Assembly (NCBI GenBank): GCA_964604675.1
Contig: CAZSAT010000131.1
Location: forward strand, 1 to 18,834
DNA length: 18,834 nt
DNA from: CAZSAT01 sp964604675
Lineage (GTDB): Bacteria > Myxococcota_A > UBA796 > CAJQPC01
Reading direction: 5' to 3'
Made by a program: the position numbers and the translations under genes. The notes below the pieces were generated by a model that searched no databases, had not been told where the DNA came from, and saw only the letters and a program-made list of their open reading frames with translations. This document shows, piece after piece, positions 16,056-18,834 of the stretch; positions within the stretch are counted from its first letter, which is position 1, and every line of letters starts with the position of its first letter.

Positions 16056-17276
16056 ATGCTCTTCACACCGCTCGTCCTCCCGCTGATCGCTTGCACCGCC
16101 CCCACCATCGAATCCACCCCTGGAACCGACACGGCGGCAACGACCGACTCGGCATCGACCACCGACTCGGACCCCACGACCGACACCGCCGCAGGCCCGA
16201 CCGCGGTCGCCACCGCCGATCCCACCTCGGGGGTGGCGCCCCTGGAGGTCACCCTGTCCGGCACGGGCTCGACCGCGGGCAGCCAACCGCTCGAGCACTT
16301 CGCGTGGCTGCTCTCCGACGGCTCCACCGTCGAGGGGGAGACCGTCACCACCAGCCTGGCGGACGAGGGCCTGCACAGCTTCACGCTGACCGTCACCGAC
16401 GAGGGGGGCCGGAGCGACCAGGCGGTCGTCGAGGTCGAGGTCGAGGTCGAGACCGAGCAGGAGTGTCCTACGGTCGACGCGGCCACGGTGGCAGGCATCA
16501 TGAGCTGGGGCGAGGTGTCGGGGCTGGCCGCGGCCTCCACCGAGGGCGTGCTCTGGGCCCACTCCGACGCCCAGGGGGCCGGCGCGGTGGTCTACGCCAT
16601 CAGCACCGGCGCCGCCCTGCTCGGCACCTTCACCCTGGGCGGCGTCAACGCCTACGACTTCGAAGACATCGCCCGCGGCCCGGGCCCCGAGGAGGGCGTC
16701 TCCTACCTCTACGTCGGCGACACCGGGGACAACAGCGAGTCCCGGAGCAGCGTGCAGATCTACCGCTTCGAGGAGCCCACCGACGTCTCGGGCGGGCCCA
16801 TCGGCGGCGTGGAGACCCTCGAGCTGACCTACCCGGACGGCCCGCGCGACGCGGAGTCCCTGATGGTCGATCCCCTCACCGGCGACCTCGTGCTCGTGGA
16901 GCGCGACCGGGCCGACGAGGGCGTCTCGGGCATCTACCTGGCGGAGGCGCCGCTCTCCACCGACGCGCCCACCGAGCTCACCAAGGTGGGCACCCTGGTC
17001 TTCGGCACCCCGCCGCTCGACGGCGACGTCGACGCGGTCGGGGCCGACGTCTCGCCCGACGGCACCCTCGCCATGGTGCGCAGCCACGACCGCGTGTTCG
17101 CCTTCGTGCGCGACCCGGACCAGCCGCTGCACACGGCCTTCGACACCCCGGTCTGCGCCACACCCGAGGTCGACGAGGAGAAGGGCGAGGCCATCGCCTT
17201 CGCCCACGACGGGAGCGGCTACTACACCGGCGGCGAGGGCACGAACCAGCCCCTGCACTGGTACGGGCTGCCCTGA
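16056..17276 (+). CDS. PKD-domain lipoprotein with propeller-like C-terminal domain
   Basis: A 406-residue protein from ATG 16056, with AAGGTGGGG as the ribosome site. MLFTPLVLPLIAC is a lipobox signal (LIAC, Cys13). A Thr/Asp/Ser-rich linker (about 20-47) leads into a PKD domain at about 48-132: ADPTSGVAPLEVTLSGTGS and HSFTLTVTDEGGRSDQAVVEV, with the usual 'HxFTLTVTDxxG' strand. The C-terminal 270 residues look like a beta-propeller: GVLWAHSDAQGAGAVVYAIS, NAYDFEDIARGPGPEEGVSY followed by LYVGDTGDNSESRSSVQIYR, and DAESLMVDPLTGDLVLVERD. This 'DxEDIA...GDxGDN...R...IYR' set is seen in secreted proteins of unknown or esterase/phytase-like annotation. I do not assign activity. It is likely anchored in the outer membrane. 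Confidence 0.85.
   Translation: MLFTPLVLPLIACTAPTIESTPGTDTAATTDSASTTDSDPTTDTAAGPTAVATADPTSGVAPLEVTLSGTGSTAGSQPLEHFAWLLSDGSTVEGETVTTSLADEGLHSFTLTVTDEGGRSDQAVVEVEVEVETEQECPTVDAATVAGIMSWGEVSGLAAASTEGVLWAHSDAQGAGAVVYAISTGAALLGTFTLGGVNAYDFEDIARGPGPEEGVSYLYVGDTGDNSESRSSVQIYRFEEPTDVSGGPIGGVETLELTYPDGPRDAESLMVDPLTGDLVLVERDRADEGVSGIYLAEAPLSTDAPTELTKVGTLVFGTPPLDGDVDAVGADVSPDGTLAMVRSHDRVFAFVRDPDQPLHTAFDTPVCATPEVDEEKGEAIAFAHDGSGYYTGGEGTNQPLHWYGLP
16431..16451 (+). repeat. GAGGTC hexamer repeat (encodes VEVEVE)
   Basis: Three tandem GAGGTC units plus a partial fourth encode the alternating Val-Glu end of the last PKD strand and linker. It is in frame and length changes would be tolerated. Confidence 0.85.
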
Positions 17277-17372
17277 GGCCAGCCTGTCGGCCGCGACAAT
17301 CGTGTCCCGCCGGCCCGTCGCACCTGGGTGATCCAGATCCCAACCGGATCCGACAACCCATTGAAATCACGT

Positions 17373-17388
17373 TGGAACAACCCTTGCA
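17373..17388 (+). promoter_or_regulatory. Candidate sigma-54 (-24/-12) promoter
   Basis: TGGAACAACCCTTGCA matches the sigma-54 consensus TGGCAC-N5-TTGCW with one mismatch (C to A). The GG (17374-17375) and GC (17386-17387) have the required 12-base spacing. The expected transcription start is near 17399, 28 bases before the ATG of the next gene. GATCC-rich sequence at 17333-17352, including the palindrome CGGATCCG at 17345-17352, might be an enhancer-binding-protein site. Confidence 0.6.
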
Positions 17389-17409
17389 GACGATCCGGAA
17401 CGGATCGTC
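17389..17409. promoter_or_regulatory. Perfect inverted repeat over the predicted transcription start
   Basis: GACGATCCG-GAA-CGGATCGTC is a perfect 9-bp dyad beginning immediately after the -12 element. Its centre at 17399 coincides with the start site predicted from the -24/-12 promoter. It could be a repressor operator. It is less likely to be a leader hairpin, because half of it would not be transcribed. Confidence 0.5.
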
Positions 17410-17426
17410 ACGCTCGGTAGGTGCTC

Positions 17427-18834
17427 ATGTGGACCCTCTGGATCGCCCTGGCTCACGCGGAAGGCACCGACGAGCTCGGCGGGCGGGTGCTCGCCGCCTT
17501 CTACAACACCCAGCAGTCCATCTACGTCGACATCCTCGACGCCGCGACGGAGGACTTCACCTGGAACGGCGACAACCCGGTCGCCGTGTACGGCCCGGGC
17601 GGCGCCTACATGGGCGTCTACCTGGGCGGCGACACCATCTCGCCGCTCCTCGACGGCGCCTACGAGATCCAGCTGAGCGCCGACGAGCTCGACTGGGACG
17701 TCACCGTGAACAACCCCAGCGACACCGGCGGGCGCGTCTGGTCCTACCGCTGGCAGTTCTACGATCCCGACGGGTTCTACGAGACCGACGCCTTCGACGG
17801 CAGCCTCTACATGGTCGTGCACGGCGGCGCCACGGGCTACTCCCCGGTCATCGAGGCGAGCTTCGACGGCCTGGCGGGCGCCAACTTCGAGCTCACCGCC
17901 AACGCCGTCGGCCACCCGGACGACCCCGGCCGGAGCATCCCGTACGTCAGCGGCATGCCCTACACCCTGCCCGACGCCACCTACCCGATCTACCTGAACC
18001 CCCCGTCCCAGGCGAGCTACGACTGGGTCGTGCCCACCGTCTCGGCGGAGGTCTTCGACGGCGGCGACGCGGACTGCGAGGCCCTGGCCGAGGGCCGCGA
18101 GGGCACCTGGGAGTTCACCACCAACGTCGACGGCGTGGTGCACCTCATCTGCGACCTCGACGGCAACGGCGACTACGACCGCTGCACCGACGACGACGTG
18201 CACCTCCTGGCGGACACCACCTCCGGCGCCAACACCATCCTCTGGGACGGCACCGACAACGACGGCAACGCCATCGCGCCCGGCGAGTACGACTGTGTCG
18301 TGAGCGTGGCCGTGGGCGAGTACCACTACGTCGCGTGGGACGTGGAGACCTCGTACGAGGGCTTCCGCATGTTCGACGTCGACGCCGACGGCAACCGCAC
18401 CGGCCTGCCGATGTACTGGAACGACGAGCAGGTGCAGGCCAACGCCCAGGCGATGGACAACGGCGATCTCGGGCTGTCCACCCCGGGGCCCGACGGGCTC
18501 GATCCCGGCGCCTACGCCGACGCGCCCGACGCCAACGTGAACGCGCGCTCCTGGGGCGAGTGGGCCAACTCCGGCAAGGGCAACCAGGCCTGGCTCGACA
18601 CCTACACGGCGGTCGACGAGGTGCAGAGCGATCCGGTCACCATCACGATCTACGACGCCGCGGCCGACGGCGACGAGGATGGCCTGCTCGACGTCGAAGA
18701 GGTCTGCGACGAGGGCACGGACCCCGACGACAGCGACAGCGACGACGACGGCCTCGACGACGGCGACGAGGCCGGCCACGGCTGCGACCCCCTCGACGAC
18801 GACACCGACGACGACGGCGTCAACGACGGCGACG
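17427..18834 (+). CDS. Secreted protein with FlgD-Ig-like domain and thrombospondin type 3 repeats, 3' end outside window
   Basis: The frame from ATG 17427 is open to the window edge (469 complete codons). An AGGTG ribosome site lies just upstream. MWTLWIALAHA is a short signal peptide, probably cleaved before EGTDELGG. Residues about 15-215 are a beta-rich region without a recognised family (VLAAFYNTQQSIYVDILDA, WNGDNPVAVYGPGGAYMGVY). Residues about 227-297 resemble a FlgD-type Ig domain: TWEFTTNVDGVVHLICDLDG and NTILWDGTDNDGNAIAPGEY. From about residue 413 there are Asp-rich thrombospondin type 3 Ca-binding repeats: DGDEDGLLDVEEVCDEGTDP, DDSDSDDDGLDDGDEAG, DDDTDDDGVNDGD. In myxobacteria such repeats usually precede a C-terminal sorting signal, which would lie beyond the window. 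It is probably controlled by the sigma-54-like promoter upstream. Confidence 0.88.
   Translation, partial: MWTLWIALAHAEGTDELGGRVLAAFYNTQQSIYVDILDAATEDFTWNGDNPVAVYGPGGAYMGVYLGGDTISPLLDGAYEIQLSADELDWDVTVNNPSDTGGRVWSYRWQFYDPDGFYETDAFDGSLYMVVHGGATGYSPVIEASFDGLAGANFELTANAVGHPDDPGRSIPYVSGMPYTLPDATYPIYLNPPSQASYDWVVPTVSAEVFDGGDADCEALAEGREGTWEFTTNVDGVVHLICDLDGNGDYDRCTDDDVHLLADTTSGANTILWDGTDNDGNAIAPGEYDCVVSVAVGEYHYVAWDVETSYEGFRMFDVDADGNRTGLPMYWNDEQVQANAQAMDNGDLGLSTPGPDGLDPGAYADAPDANVNARSWGEWANSGKGNQAWLDTYTAVDEVQSDPVTITIYDAAADGDEDGLLDVEEVCDEGTDPDDSDSDDDGLDDGDEAGHGCDPLDDDTDDDGVNDGD

Noticed and set aside
16431..16451. Short repeats as a CRISPR or regulatory array
   Set aside because: They are in-frame hexamers encoding Val-Glu at the end of a PKD strand, with no spacers.
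14502..17258. A 918-residue - strand gene covering the beta-helix protein and the PKD gene
   Set aside because: The part upstream of 15947 is antisense to the PKD lipoprotein gene; the ATG at 15947 has a strong ribosome site and a lipobox signal.
13593..17276. A 1227-residue + strand open frame
   Set aside because: It is a shadow of the FG-GAP gene and the antisense of the beta-helix gene until 16056, where the real PKD lipoprotein starts with its own ribosome site and signal.
17288..17318. Possible terminator hairpin after the PKD gene
   Set aside because: Only an imperfect GC-rich stem without a U-tract; not distinguishable from background in such G/C-rich DNA.

Overview
This is a very GC-rich window (roughly 70% G+C by eye) with strong G/C preference at third codon positions. 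Several signs suggest a myxobacterium-like (Myxococcota) or related predatory or delta-type genome. It carries many short-signal lipoproteins with Ser/Thr/Asp-rich linkers. MopE-like 'DCDD...CDGxDxDCDG' motifs, FG-GAP, PKD, thrombospondin-3 and Pmp-type beta-helix proteins all occur, and there is a probable sigma-54 promoter. This taxonomic reading is an inference from gene style; no rRNA or marker gene is present.

Region 1 (1-8433, + strand) is one tightly packed tripartite efflux operon. It holds the end of a periplasmic adaptor, two consecutive RND permeases and a TolC-like outer-membrane channel. Each junction overlaps (ATGA, ATGA, TGATG), so translation is probably coupled. The two permeases are of the type with D-N in TM4 and N-N in TM10.

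Region 2 (8437-10257, - strand, convergent with the efflux operon and 3 bp from it) holds the most interesting gene. A 606-codon lipoprotein gene is interrupted by a single in-frame TGA. The TGA sits exactly where the first cysteine of a thioredoxin-type CxxC motif belongs, giving FWAEY-U-PVC. The thioredoxin fold continues in frame for another 107 residues. A hairpin with a GGU loop starts 11 nt after the TGA, like a bacterial SECIS element. I read this as a selenocysteine redoxin domain at the C-terminus of a beta-propeller surface lipoprotein. Two related palindromes lie just upstream of it.

Region 3 (10429-11173, - strand) is a small accessory block. It has an addiction-module antitoxin, an overlapping RelE/ParE-type toxin broken by a one-base frameshift, and a short Cys-containing protein.

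Region 4 (11351-18834) is a run of exported proteins. The first is a secreted protein whose signal peptide is split by a frameshift in a G6 run. It overlaps a lipoprotein with MopE-like motifs and FG-GAP repeats. A divergent pair follows: a Pmp-like beta-helix lipoprotein (-) and a PKD-domain lipoprotein (+). Last is a FlgD-Ig/thrombospondin-3 protein that runs off the window behind a -24/-12 promoter and a dyad centred on its predicted transcription start.

No rRNA, tRNA, CRISPR array, insertion sequence or integrase was seen. No stretch longer than 300 bases lacks a gene.
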